A DNA stretch of 64,000 nt, from NCBI GenBank assembly GCA_001769275.1, contig MEOQ01000040.1:186001-250000 (forward strand), written 5' to 3'. Position 1 is the first letter of the stretch, and each line of letters opens with the position of its first letter. The notes under the pieces were generated by a model. That model was not told where the DNA came from. It did not search any database and saw nothing but the letters and a program-made list of their open reading frames with translations. Shown here piece by piece: positions 1-8,860 of the stretch. Source of the DNA: Bacteroidetes bacterium GWF2_43_63. GTDB lineage: Bacteria > Bacteroidota > Bacteroidia > Bacteroidales > DTU049. The position numbers were made by a program, and so were the translations under genes.

Positions 1-1443
1 CACCCGGATGACTGTCTGTATTGCATCCGCAACAGCAATTGCGAACTGCAGAGTCTTTCAAAAGAATATCATGTGGTCGATCGTCGCATTCGCGGCGTAA
101 AGAACAACCATAAAATGGATCATTCCAGTTTGAGCATTACACGCGATCCGGACAAATGTATTTTGTGCGGCCGTTGTGTTCGTGTTTGCGAAGAAACCAT
201 GGGTGTTTCCTGTATTGAATACATCAACCGCGGCAGCAAAACAGTGATTGGTGCAACAATGAACAAAGGTCTCAACACATCGAGCTGTGTCAATTGCGGC
301 CGTTGTGTGATGGTTTGCCCGACCGGTGCTTTATCGGAACGCAACCAAACAGCAGAGGTTCAGAATATGCTCTATCAAACTGAGAAAACTGTTGTAGTAC
401 AATATGCTCCATCTATTTCTGTGTCATTAGCAGAAGAATTCGGAATGAAACCCGGACAGGATATCAATGGTATTCTCAATGCTGCTTTACGAAAAATGGG
501 TTTCAAATATGTGTTTGATACAACCTATGGCGCAGACCTCACCATCATGGAAGAGTCAGCTGAGCTGATTGACCGGATTGTCAAAGGCAAAACATTGCCA
601 ATGTTCACCAGTTGCTGCCCGGCCTGGGTCAAATATGCCGAAGAATTTGCACCCGATTTTATTAAAAATCTTTCCAGTTGCAAATCACCACAGCAAATGA
701 CAGGTGCTATTATCAAGAACTATTTTGCACAGCAGGTAAATCTGAAACCTCAGGATATTATTTCAGTATCCATCATGCCTTGTACTGCAAAAAAATTCGA
801 AGCACAGCGCGATACCATGGGACGTGAAGGTTACAACGATGTTGATGTTGTACTCACCACCCGTGAACTTATTGAACTGATAAAACTGTACGGCATTGAT
901 ATGCATCAGATTGAACCCCAACTGACCGATTCTCCAATGGGCGTGCGCAGTACAGCCGGTAAAATTTTCGGTGCTTCGGGGGGTGTGATGGAAGCTGCTT
1001 TGCGTACTGCATACAAGACACTGACAGGCAATGAACTCACCAATTTCAAGATAACAGCCGTTCGTGGTTTGAAAGGACGTAAAGAAGCAAAGATCAAAAT
1101 AAATGACCTAGAATTGGGGGTCGCTGTTGTTAGCGGTCTTGCCAATGCAGGCGAACTGGTAGAAGAAATCAGAAATGGCCGCACTGACATTCATTTCATT
1201 GAAGTGATGACATGCCCCGGTGGATGTATTGCCGGTGGTGGTCAGCGCATCGGTATTGATGAATCAGTCATCGAAGCCCGCATGAAATCATTATACGAAA
1301 TCGATGATAAAGAGTCTTTGAAAGTGTCGCATAAAAATCCTGAGATCATTGAATTGTACGATAAATTTTTGGGAGAGCCTCTGGGTCACAAGAGCCATGA
1401 ACTTCTCCATACTCATTATATCAAACGCGAGGTACTATTGTAA
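1..1443 (+). CDS. hydA: [FeFe]-hydrogenase catalytic subunit, 5' end cut by window edge
   Basis: Catalytic subunit of an [FeFe]-hydrogenase (HndD/HydA type), which interconverts protons and H2. The frame is open from base 1, so the N-terminus, probably a [2Fe-2S] domain, lies outside. Visible in order: the His/Cys cluster site HPDDC..C.....C (fragment residues 1-14), two ferredoxin clusters (CILCGRC and CVNCGRC), then the H-domain with L1 TSCCPAW (residues 203-209), L2 MPCTAKK (M259, C261) and L3 TCPGGC (C405, C409). All four H-cluster cysteines and the proton-relay cysteine (first C of L1) are present, so it should be catalytic. It is followed after 3 bases by the HydS-like gene and lies in one operon with all three maturases. 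The first in-frame start inside the window (GTG at 73) is internal and not the real start. Upstream diaphorase-like subunits may lie to the left, but that cannot be seen. Confidence 0.95.
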   Translation, partial: HPDDCLYCIRNSNCELQSLSKEYHVVDRRIRGVKNNHKMDHSSLSITRDPDKCILCGRCVRVCEETMGVSCIEYINRGSKTVIGATMNKGLNTSSCVNCGRCVMVCPTGALSERNQTAEVQNMLYQTEKTVVVQYAPSISVSLAEEFGMKPGQDINGILNAALRKMGFKYVFDTTYGADLTIMEESAELIDRIVKGKTLPMFTSCCPAWVKYAEEFAPDFIKNLSSCKSPQQMTGAIIKNYFAQQVNLKPQDIISVSIMPCTAKKFEAQRDTMGREGYNDVDVVLTTRELIELIKLYGIDMHQIEPQLTDSPMGVRSTAGKIFGASGGVMEAALRTAYKTLTGNELTNFKITAVRGLKGRKEAKIKINDLELGVAVVSGLANAGELVEEIRNGRTDIHFIEVMTCPGGCIAGGGQRIGIDESVIEARMKSLYEIDDKESLKVSHKNPEIIELYDKFLGEPLGHKSHELLHTHYIKREVLL

Positions 1444-1446
1444 TCG

Positions 1447-3468
1447 GTGGACAGTGCAGCAAATTTAAAAGTAAAGAAAATGGGCAATCTGATAAATAAC
1501 GAACTTGTATACACGGTCAAAGACCGGTGCAGGGTCTGTTATACCTGCGTCAGAGAGTGCCCTGTGAAAGCGATTAAAATTATAAACGGACAGGCCGAAG
1601 TAATTTCGTCGCGTTGCATTGGATGTGGAAACTGCACAAAAGTTTGTAGTCAGGGAGCAAAAGCTTTTATCGATACAACAAAAGGTGTATATGAATTGCT
1701 GAAAAGCGATCAGAAAACAATAGCACTTGTAGCGCCGAGCTTTGCTGCTGAATTTTCAGAATTACCGGATTATAAAATACTCATAGGTATGCTACGTAAG
1801 TCTGGCTTCCACCATGTAGTGGAAGTCGGCTTCGGAGCAGATCTGGTTGCTGTGGAATATAAAAATGTGATGGATGATCCCGACGGTGAAAAAACCATTT
1901 CTTCCGATTGTCCGGCCATTGCTTACTACGTGCGCCATTACCACCCGGAGTTGACCGATGCCTTAGCCAAAATTGTTTCACCAATGGTAGCAATGGTTAG
2001 AATCGTCAAGAAAAAATACGGCGAAAATGTCCGCACAGTTTTCATAGGACCATGCATTGCCAAAAAAGCTGAATCATCTGAAGTTGATCATGTGATCACA
2101 TTCAAAGAATTACGTCAGATGTTTTCAGCATTGGATGTCAAAGCTGAAAGCAGCACTCCATCCGATTTCGATCCTCCGAAAGCCGGTCGCGCAGCCATTT
2201 TTCCTGTAACACGCGGAAAACTGCATTCGATCAATAAATCGGATAACATCTGCAATGAGAATATTATTGTTGCCTCAGGAAGAGTTCATTTCCGCGAAGC
2301 CATCAAGGAATTCGAGGAAGACCTGAACCGCTCACAACATTTGGAATTGCTGTGTTGCGAAGGTTGTATCATGGGGCCGGGAATGACCAGCAGCAATAAG
2401 ATTTTCACGAAAACCACCAACATCCGCAATTATGTTCGTGAGAAGCTTCAGAATTTCGACAAGGATGAATGGAAGAAAGAATTTGATGAAGCTCAAAGCA
2501 TAGATTTTTCTGCAAGCTTCACTCCAGCCGATCGGCGCATTCCAATACCATCTACAGAGGCCATTGCCGCAGTTTTACAAAACATAGGCAAGACCAAACC
2601 GGAAGATCATTTGAATTGTGGTGCTTGTGGCTATGATACCTGTGTTGAACACGCAATTGCCATAGTAGAAGGATTGGCAGAAACTGAAATGTGCCTGCCA
2701 TACACCATCGAAAAGCTGCACCATTCAATTACAGATTTGAATTCATCCAACGAACAACTTGCCAGCGCTCAGCAATCGCTTAAGCAATCGGAAAAACTTG
2801 CCAATATGGGACAGCTTTCAGCCGGTATTGCTCATGAATTGAACAATCCGCTGGGAATTATTACCATGTATTCCAGCATTCTGATGGAGGAAGCATCGGC
2901 AGACAGCCCAGTGCGTAAAGATCTTGAGCTTATAGTGGAACAGGCCGATCGTTGTAAAAAAATTGTGGGCGGGTTGCTGAATTTTGCAAGAAAAAACCAG
3001 GTGAATCTTGTTGAAACGAATATAGTTACATTTACACATCACAGCATCGATTCAATCATCATTCCCGATAATATCAAAATCGAGTTCCAGTCAAATCTCA
3101 CAAATCCATATGCATGGATCGACAACGATCAGTGGATGCAGGTGCTCACCAATATTGAGAAAAATGCCATCGAAGCCATGCCGGAAGGAGGCATTCTGAA
3201 GATTGATATTTGTGAATTGGATGACGAAATTGAATTCAGTATTTCGGATACAGGCGTTGGAATTTCAAAAGAAAATCTGGATAAAATATTCACACCATTT
3301 TTTACAACCAAACCAATAGGCAAGGGAACTGGTCTCGGATTGCCGTTGATATATGGAATTGTGAAAATGCACAACGGACAAGTTAATATTGAGACCAACG
3401 ATGACCCTGCACAGGGCCAGACAGGAACGTGTTTTAAAATCAAAATCCCAAGACGAAAAAATTTGTAA
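1447..3468 (+). CDS. HydS-like hydrogenase-domain/histidine kinase fusion, putative H2 sensor
   Basis: Seen domains in order: two [4Fe-4S] motifs (CRVCYTC, CIGCGNC; residues about 25-75), an H-cluster-like domain (about 85-360), a further four-cysteine cluster (NCGACGYDTC to MCLP, about 395-430), a short coiled coil, a HisKA helix with SAGIAHELNNP (H463) and an ATPase domain with N, G1 (DTGVG) and G2 (GTGLGL) boxes to the end. In the hydrogenase part the four cysteines that would hold the cubane remain (C155, C203, C303, C307), but L1 reads SSDCP instead of TSCCP and the L2 methionine is replaced (IGPCIAKK). Loss of the proton-relay cysteine argues for sensing rather than bulk catalysis; this is inference from hydrogenase biochemistry. 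Start GTG 1447 is 3 bases after hydA; ATG 1480 (residue 12) is an alternative. Soluble, with no membrane segment. Likely signals to the two regulators that follow. Confidence 0.9.
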   Translation: MDSAANLKVKKMGNLINNELVYTVKDRCRVCYTCVRECPVKAIKIINGQAEVISSRCIGCGNCTKVCSQGAKAFIDTTKGVYELLKSDQKTIALVAPSFAAEFSELPDYKILIGMLRKSGFHHVVEVGFGADLVAVEYKNVMDDPDGEKTISSDCPAIAYYVRHYHPELTDALAKIVSPMVAMVRIVKKKYGENVRTVFIGPCIAKKAESSEVDHVITFKELRQMFSALDVKAESSTPSDFDPPKAGRAAIFPVTRGKLHSINKSDNICNENIIVASGRVHFREAIKEFEEDLNRSQHLELLCCEGCIMGPGMTSSNKIFTKTTNIRNYVREKLQNFDKDEWKKEFDEAQSIDFSASFTPADRRIPIPSTEAIAAVLQNIGKTKPEDHLNCGACGYDTCVEHAIAIVEGLAETEMCLPYTIEKLHHSITDLNSSNEQLASAQQSLKQSEKLANMGQLSAGIAHELNNPLGIITMYSSILMEEASADSPVRKDLELIVEQADRCKKIVGGLLNFARKNQVNLVETNIVTFTHHSIDSIIIPDNIKIEFQSNLTNPYAWIDNDQWMQVLTNIEKNAIEAMPEGGILKIDICELDDEIEFSISDTGVGISKENLDKIFTPFFTTKPIGKGTGLGLPLIYGIVKMHNGQVNIETNDDPAQGQTGTCFKIKIPRRKNL

Positions 3469-3481
3469 AAACAAGATAGTT

Positions 3482-3877
3482 ATGGAAACCAAAAAGAAAA
3501 CAGTGTTGATTGTAGATGACGATGTTGACAGCTTAACTCAGCTGACCATGCACATGACAAAGATGGGTTTCACCGTTATTTCGGCCGACAATCAGAAAGA
3601 AGGCGAAGCGCTTATCAATGCAAACAAGCCCGACCTTGCAATTTTCGACCTGATGATGGACAACAAAGACAGTGGGTTTATCCTCAGCTACAAAATTAAA
3701 AAGAAGTATCCCGATGTACCTGTCATTATTGCTACAGCTGTAACTTCTGAAACAGGCATGTTGTTCGGACTCAACACCGAAGAGGAAAAGAAATGGATTA
3801 AAGCTGATCTTTATCTTGAAAAAGGATTACGTTACGACCAGCTTGAAATCGAAATTGGCAAGCTCCTTAAACTTTAA
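3482..3877 (+). CDS. Single-domain response regulator
   Basis: A 131-residue CheY-like receiver and nothing else. The acidic pocket is D12-D14, the phosphate-accepting aspartate is D56 (FDLMMD), the switch threonine is T85 and the conserved lysine is K114. There is no DNA-binding or enzymatic output domain, so it can act only as a phosphate relay or by binding a partner. ATG 3482 was chosen because it gives the standard receiver N-terminus (METKKKTVLIVDDD); the frame is open further upstream inside the previous gene. It starts 13 bases after the HydS-like kinase and 11 bases before the receiver-kinase hybrid, which suggests it carries phosphate between them. The partner assignment is inference from position. 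Confidence 0.9.
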   Translation: METKKKTVLIVDDDVDSLTQLTMHMTKMGFTVISADNQKEGEALINANKPDLAIFDLMMDNKDSGFILSYKIKKKYPDVPVIIATAVTSETGMLFGLNTEEEKKWIKADLYLEKGLRYDQLEIEIGKLLKL

Positions 3878-3888
3878 AACATACAATC

Positions 3889-5019
3889 ATGGCAACGCTT
3901 AAAGTATTGATTGTGGACGATGAACCGGGCATCCGCTCCGGAATTTCGAGGATTCTTAAAAATTTCTCGGTGGACTTCCCTTTCATTGACGAAGCGTTCA
4001 CATTTGAATCCATCGAGGCCGGAACAGGAGAAGAGGCACTTGAAATTCTCAACAGCACACCGGTTGACATTGTTCTTCTGGACAACAAATTGCCCGGCAT
4101 TCATGGCATTGAAGTCCTTGAGCATATTAATCAAAAGCAGATTGATACCACGGTGATGATGATCACTTCGTATGCCTCGCTCGATCTGGCCATCAAAGCC
4201 ACCAACAACGGCGCATACAATTTTGTTCCGAAACCGTTTACTCCTCAAGAGCTGAAAACTGCAATGGAAGGGATCTCCAAACATGTGTATCTGTCGCGAA
4301 TGACCAAGCAGCTCAATACGCAAGGCAAACAGATCCGATTTCAGTTTCTTTCGGTTTTGTCGCATGAGCTCAAATCGCCCATCAATGCAGTGGAAGGATA
4401 TTTACGCATTATGCAGGACAAACAGGTCGGAAATAATCTCGAAGATTATGAAACTATGATTGACCGCTCACTTGAACGAATCAGAGGCATGCGGTCACTG
4501 ATTATGGATATGCTCGATCTGACAAAACTTGAAAACGGAAAGAAAAAACGTGAAGTCACAAAGGTAGATCTGGTGCAGATTGCACGTATTTCTATTGACA
4601 CGATGACCCCAATGGCCATTCAGAAAAACATTAAAGTTTTTCTCGACAGCGATGAACCCAGTGTCTACGTAAATGCAGACAGCGCTGAAATTGAAATCAT
4701 TTTCAATAATTTAGTTTCAAATGCAGTCAAATACAATGTTCAGGATGGCTCAGTATCAATTCTGATAAAATCTGAAGGAAACAAAATTAAAATTTCGGTC
4801 TCTGACACTGGCATTGGAATGAGTGAAGAGGATATGACAAAACTATTTCAGGACTTCAGCCGTATTAAGAATGAGAAAACAAAAGGGATCAGTGGCAGCG
4901 GTCTTGGATTGTCTATCATGAAGAAAATGGTTGAAGAATATTATCATGGCAATGTTGCGGTCAGCAGCGAGCCGGATAAGGGAAGTACATTTTTCGTAGA
5001 AATGCCTCAGAATGTCTGA
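3889..5019 (+). CDS. Receiver-histidine kinase hybrid (receiver first)
   Basis: A 376-residue cytoplasmic protein with the receiver at the N-terminus (D10, D11, phosphate acceptor D65 in VLLDNKLPG, lysine in PKPF) followed by a HisKA domain with SHELKSPINAVEGYL (H159) and an HATPase domain (NNLVSNAVKYN, DTGIGMS, GSGLGLS). There is no transmembrane segment or own sensor domain, so its input is probably phosphorylation of the receiver, which would then control the attached kinase. It lies between the single receiver and hydG with 11- and 21-base gaps and so is very likely co-transcribed with the hydrogenase genes. No regulator with a DNA-binding domain is present in this cluster, so the final target of the relay is not visible. 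Confidence 0.9.
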   Translation: MATLKVLIVDDEPGIRSGISRILKNFSVDFPFIDEAFTFESIEAGTGEEALEILNSTPVDIVLLDNKLPGIHGIEVLEHINQKQIDTTVMMITSYASLDLAIKATNNGAYNFVPKPFTPQELKTAMEGISKHVYLSRMTKQLNTQGKQIRFQFLSVLSHELKSPINAVEGYLRIMQDKQVGNNLEDYETMIDRSLERIRGMRSLIMDMLDLTKLENGKKKREVTKVDLVQIARISIDTMTPMAIQKNIKVFLDSDEPSVYVNADSAEIEIIFNNLVSNAVKYNVQDGSVSILIKSEGNKIKISVSDTGIGMSEEDMTKLFQDFSRIKNEKTKGISGSGLGLSIMKKMVEEYYHGNVAVSSEPDKGSTFFVEMPQNV

Positions 5020-5040
5020 TGGCAGAGGAAGGAGCACAAA

Positions 5041-6459
5041 ATGAAATTTACACCAGAAAAATACAATATCCCGGATGTGCCTATGCAGCCCTTTTTGGAT
5101 GCACAGGAAATTCAGAATTATCTTGACAAAACCATCTCCACGCCGGAGAGAGTCAGGGAAATTATTGCAAAATCGCTGTCAAAACTGCGTCTGAATCTTG
5201 AAGAAACCGCCGTGCTTGTCAATACTACCGATCCGGCTCTGATTGAGGAAATCAAAGAAGGAGCACGGGAGCTGAAAAAACGGATTTACGGAAACCGCAT
5301 TGTTCTTTTTGCGCCCCTTTATATTGGTAATAAATGCGAGAACAACTGCCTCTACTGTGGCTTTCGTGCTTCGAACAAAGCGGCCGAACGCGTCACTCTT
5401 TCCGACGAGGAAATCGTACAGGAAGTTGAATCGCTCGAAGACAATGGACAAAAGCGGCTTATTCTTGTGTATGGCGAACATGCACAATACAATCCTGAAT
5501 TCATTGCTCATACAGTTCGCATTGCCTATTCCGTAAAAAAGAATAATGGCGAAATTCGTCGTCTCAATATTAATGCAGCTCCGCTTGACATTGAAGGATT
5601 CAAAGTAGTGAAGGCAGCTAATATAGGAACATACCAGATTTTTCAGGAAACCTATCATCCCGAAGCGTATAAAACGTATCATCTTCGTGGCAAAAAAGCC
5701 GATTACAGTTATCGTCTAACATCGCTCGACCGCGCTCAGGAAGCCGGAATTGACGATGTTGGCATAGGCGCTTTATTCGGCCTGTACGACTGGCGCTTCG
5801 AAGTCTTAGGTTTGGTGCGACATACAAATCATCTCGAGGCTTGCTACAATGTAGGGCCTCATACGATTTCGTTTCCCCGTATCAAGGATGCATCTATGCT
5901 TGAGCTTGGCGACAAGTATTTTGTAAATGATCAGGATTTTGCCAGACTTGTTGCGATTCTCCGACTGGCAGTGCCTTATACCGGAATGATTCTGACGGCA
6001 CGCGAACCAGTTGAAGTGAGAAACGAGCTTTTACAATATGGCGTGTCGCAGATTGATGGCGGAACCAAGCTTGAACTTGGCAGCTATGCAACTCACGACG
6101 ACCATGAGCAAAACCTGAATAAAGGTCAGTTCAGAATTAATGATAACCGTACGCTTAGCGAAGTGATTTCAGAATTGCTCGATCAGAATATGATTCCTTC
6201 TTTCTGCACGGCATGTTATCGCTTAGGCAGAACCGGAGAGCATTTCATGGAGTTTTCGGTTCCCGGTTTTATCAAGCGCTTTTGTACACCTAATGCTATT
6301 TTGACATTGGCTGAATACCTGGTGGATTACGGTAACGAAATAAATAAAGAAAAAGGCTGGGCTTTGATTGAAAAAGAGCTGGCTGCACTATCAAACGCTG
6401 ATGAAGTGCGTAAACGCATCGAAGAAATCAAAAACGGTAAACGCGATTTGTATTTCTAA
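5041..6459 (+). CDS. hydG: [FeFe]-hydrogenase H-cluster maturase HydG (tyrosine lyase)
   Basis: Radical SAM enzyme that cleaves tyrosine to p-cresol and dehydroglycine and converts the latter to the CO and CN- ligands of the H-cluster, building an Fe(CO)2(CN)-cysteine synthon. The radical SAM cluster motif CxxxCxxC is at C99, C103 and C106 (KCENNCLYCGF). The C-terminal second cluster that carries the extra iron shows as FCTACYRLG followed about 20 residues later by FCTPNA. At 472 residues it has the family's normal length. ATG 5041 follows the kinase gene by 21 bases. Neighbours hydF and hydE complete the maturation set. Confidence 0.97.
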   Translation: MKFTPEKYNIPDVPMQPFLDAQEIQNYLDKTISTPERVREIIAKSLSKLRLNLEETAVLVNTTDPALIEEIKEGARELKKRIYGNRIVLFAPLYIGNKCENNCLYCGFRASNKAAERVTLSDEEIVQEVESLEDNGQKRLILVYGEHAQYNPEFIAHTVRIAYSVKKNNGEIRRLNINAAPLDIEGFKVVKAANIGTYQIFQETYHPEAYKTYHLRGKKADYSYRLTSLDRAQEAGIDDVGIGALFGLYDWRFEVLGLVRHTNHLEACYNVGPHTISFPRIKDASMLELGDKYFVNDQDFARLVAILRLAVPYTGMILTAREPVEVRNELLQYGVSQIDGGTKLELGSYATHDDHEQNLNKGQFRINDNRTLSEVISELLDQNMIPSFCTACYRLGRTGEHFMEFSVPGFIKRFCTPNAILTLAEYLVDYGNEINKEKGWALIEKELAALSNADEVRKRIEEIKNGKRDLYF

Positions 6460-6467
6460 AATAACTC

Positions 6468-7697
6468 ATGGAAACAATGAATAAAGGAAAAGACCTTAAG
6501 CCGCACATCGGCATATTTGGCCGCCGTAACAACGGTAAAAGTTCGTTCATCAATGTGATGACCGGACAAGATGTGGCTATTGTTTCCGAACACCCTGGCA
6601 CTACTACCGATCCTGTGAAAAAATCGGTCGAGATTTTCGGTATCGGTCCGGTGATTATGATTGATACAGCTGGCATTGATGACACCGGAGATCTGGGCGA
6701 AAAGCGCATCAACAAATCGTTACAGGCACTCAAGACCGTCGATTGCGGCGTGTTGCTGATTGCAGGAAACAGATTCGGATCGCATGAAATAAAACTGATT
6801 AATGAATTCAAAAAAAGCGATATTCCTTTTATTGTTGTTCACAATAAATGTGATGTAGAGCCACTTTCAGCTGAAACAAGAAAAGAGATATCTGGTCAGA
6901 CCGATGCTTTAATTATTGAATTCAGTGCCAGAACAAAAAAAGGTTTTGATGATGTCGTGGATGCCTTAAAGCAAAGCATTCCAGACAAATCGTACATGTT
7001 TAAGTCGCTTATTGGCGATATCATTAGTGAAGGCGATTATGTATTGTTGGTAACGCCTATCGATTCTGAAGCTCCGGAAGGACGCATGATATTGCCGCAG
7101 CAAATGGCAATTCGCGATATACTTGACAACAACGCGATTTGTATTGTGCTACGCGAGACAGAACTGGAGCGCTTTTTCAAAACAAGCTGCATCAGGCCGG
7201 CATTGGTAGTGACCGATAGTCAGGCTTTTGGATTTGTGAAAAGCATTGTACCCGAAGACATCCCGCTGACTAGCTTCAGCATTGTGTTTTCGCGTTTGAA
7301 AGGTGATTTTGAAAACTTTGTAAAAGGCACGCGAACGATTGGTGAACTTGAGGACGGAGATAAAATTCTGATTCTCGAATCGTGCACACATCATGTAAGT
7401 TGCGATGACATCGGACGAGTAAAGATTCCGATGTGGCTTTCGAAATTCACAGGAAAGAAATTATATTTCACCATTATTTCCGGCCTTGGTGATTTGCCGG
7501 AGAATTGTAAGGACTACAAACTGGTGATACAATGCGGAGGCTGCATGGTGACCCGCAAGCAGGTGCTGAACAGACTAAAACCATTTTCGGAAAATGAGGT
7601 TTCCATAACTAACTACGGGATGGCGATAGCTTATCTGAACGGTATCTTCGAGCGGGCACTGCAGCCCTTCTGCAATAATGACTGCGAAAAACAGTAA
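6468..7697 (+). CDS. hydF: [FeFe]-hydrogenase maturation GTPase HydF
   Basis: GTPase and scaffold that carries the 2Fe subcluster made by HydE and HydG and passes it to apo-HydA. The N-terminal Ras-like domain shows the P-loop GRRNNGKSS, the DTAG switch and NKCD. The C-terminal cluster-binding domain has CTH and, 46 residues later, QCGGC. The family motif is CxHx(46-53)HCxxC, so the spacing is kept but the second histidine is glutamine. ATG 6468 is 8 bases after hydG; ATG 6477 is an alternative. HydE starts 11 bases after the stop. Confidence 0.97.
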   Translation: METMNKGKDLKPHIGIFGRRNNGKSSFINVMTGQDVAIVSEHPGTTTDPVKKSVEIFGIGPVIMIDTAGIDDTGDLGEKRINKSLQALKTVDCGVLLIAGNRFGSHEIKLINEFKKSDIPFIVVHNKCDVEPLSAETRKEISGQTDALIIEFSARTKKGFDDVVDALKQSIPDKSYMFKSLIGDIISEGDYVLLVTPIDSEAPEGRMILPQQMAIRDILDNNAICIVLRETELERFFKTSCIRPALVVTDSQAFGFVKSIVPEDIPLTSFSIVFSRLKGDFENFVKGTRTIGELEDGDKILILESCTHHVSCDDIGRVKIPMWLSKFTGKKLYFTIISGLGDLPENCKDYKLVIQCGGCMVTRKQVLNRLKPFSENEVSITNYGMAIAYLNGIFERALQPFCNNDCEKQ

Positions 7698-7708
7698 AAC
7701 TGAAAAAG

Positions 7709-8776
7709 ATGATTGACGGGATTTTCAGCGGTAATCTTGATTTTGAAAAAATCAAACATCTGCTTTCTCTTGAAGACGGGAAAGAGATTCAAAAGCTGAT
7801 GGACAAAGCCCGTGCAACCAGAGACAACACGATTGGCAACAAAGTATATCTGCGCGGCTTGATTGAGTATTCCAATCGATGTGCGAAAAACTGCTTCTAC
7901 TGCGGTATTCGTGCTGGCAATACAAATGCTGTCCGCTATCAGGTGAGCGATGAAGAAGTTCTGGAGGCTGCAAAATACGCGCTCGATCATCGCTATGGAT
8001 CTATTGTTTTGCAATCGGGTGAGCGCAGTGATAAGGAATTTACTTCGCATATTTCTTCGCTGATTCAGAAAATTCATCACCATACCGGAAACAATTTACG
8101 AATTACTCTTTCATGCGGCGAACAAAGCGAAGAAGTGTATCGTGAATGGTACCGACTGGGAGCCCAGCGGTATTTGCTACGAATCGAAGCGTCAAATTCC
8201 GAATTGTATTCAAAACTTCATCCGTCGGATCATAGTTTTTCTGACCGCATGAAGAGTCTGAAAACGCTCATGGATATTGGCTTTCAGACGGGCACCGGTG
8301 TGATGATCGGATTGCCGTTTCAAACCATTGATGACCTTGCAAAGGACTTGCTTTTTATCCGCGATTCCGGGGTTGTGATGGTGGGCATGGGACCTTACAT
8401 TGCTCATGAAGACACGCCGTTATATCAATATAAAGATGCACTCATTTCTGTTGAAAAACGAATGGAGCTTGCGCTTAAAATGATTGCAGTTCTGCGCCTG
8501 ATGCGGCCTACAATAAATATTGCTTCAACAACCGCGTTGCAGACTCTTGATGAACATGGTCGCGAACTGGGACTCAGAGCGGGCGCCAATGTTATCATGC
8601 CGAATATTACACCGGTTTCTTTTAAAAAGGAATATAATCTGTACGAAGGCAAACCCGGGCTGCACGACGAGCCCGATGAAGTAGGGGAGACCATCGAAAG
8701 ACTCATTATCAGCGCTGGCTGCGAAGTCGGCTGGAGCGAGTGGGGCGATTCGAAATTTTATTCCAGCAAAAGATAA
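7709..8776 (+). CDS. hydE: [FeFe]-hydrogenase H-cluster maturase HydE
   Basis: Radical SAM enzyme of the biotin synthase-like family that acts on the HydG synthon on the way to the di-iron subcluster. The CxxxCxxC motif is at C58, C62 and C65 (RCAKNCFYCGIRAGN). The 355-residue length is normal. Last gene of the hydrogen operon; its TAA (8774-8776) lies inside an array of 7-bp repeats that mirrors the one at the end of the convergent hypE. Confidence 0.96.
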   Translation: MIDGIFSGNLDFEKIKHLLSLEDGKEIQKLMDKARATRDNTIGNKVYLRGLIEYSNRCAKNCFYCGIRAGNTNAVRYQVSDEEVLEAAKYALDHRYGSIVLQSGERSDKEFTSHISSLIQKIHHHTGNNLRITLSCGEQSEEVYREWYRLGAQRYLLRIEASNSELYSKLHPSDHSFSDRMKSLKTLMDIGFQTGTGVMIGLPFQTIDDLAKDLLFIRDSGVVMVGMGPYIAHEDTPLYQYKDALISVEKRMELALKMIAVLRLMRPTINIASTTALQTLDEHGRELGLRAGANVIMPNITPVSFKKEYNLYEGKPGLHDEPDEVGETIERLIISAGCEVGWSEWGDSKFYSSKR

Positions 8777-8860
8777 AAGACAAAAGTAAAAAGATAAAAG
8801 TAGCGTTTTGAATGAGTTATTGTGTTTTCTTTTGTCTTTATCCTTTTATCTTTTGTCTTA
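8771..8860. repeat. Mirrored 7-bp repeat arrays between convergent hydE and hypE
   Basis: From 8771 there are four consecutive heptamers of form AGAYAAA or AGTAAAA (agataaa, agacaaa, agtaaaa, agataaa) and a broken fifth. From 8825 to 8859 there are five heptamers that are the reverse-complement type (for example ttgtctt, ttatctt). The two halves can pair as a long, A/T-rich imperfect hairpin. Both stop codons sit inside the arrays, so the structure may serve as a two-way terminator; that role is inference. The 81 bases between the genes hold nothing else. Confidence 0.75.

Noticed and set aside
1447-2480. A second catalytic [FeFe]-hydrogenase
   Set aside because: The L1 cysteine and L2 methionine needed for efficient turnover are missing and the domain is fused to a histidine kinase, so a sensor is more likely.
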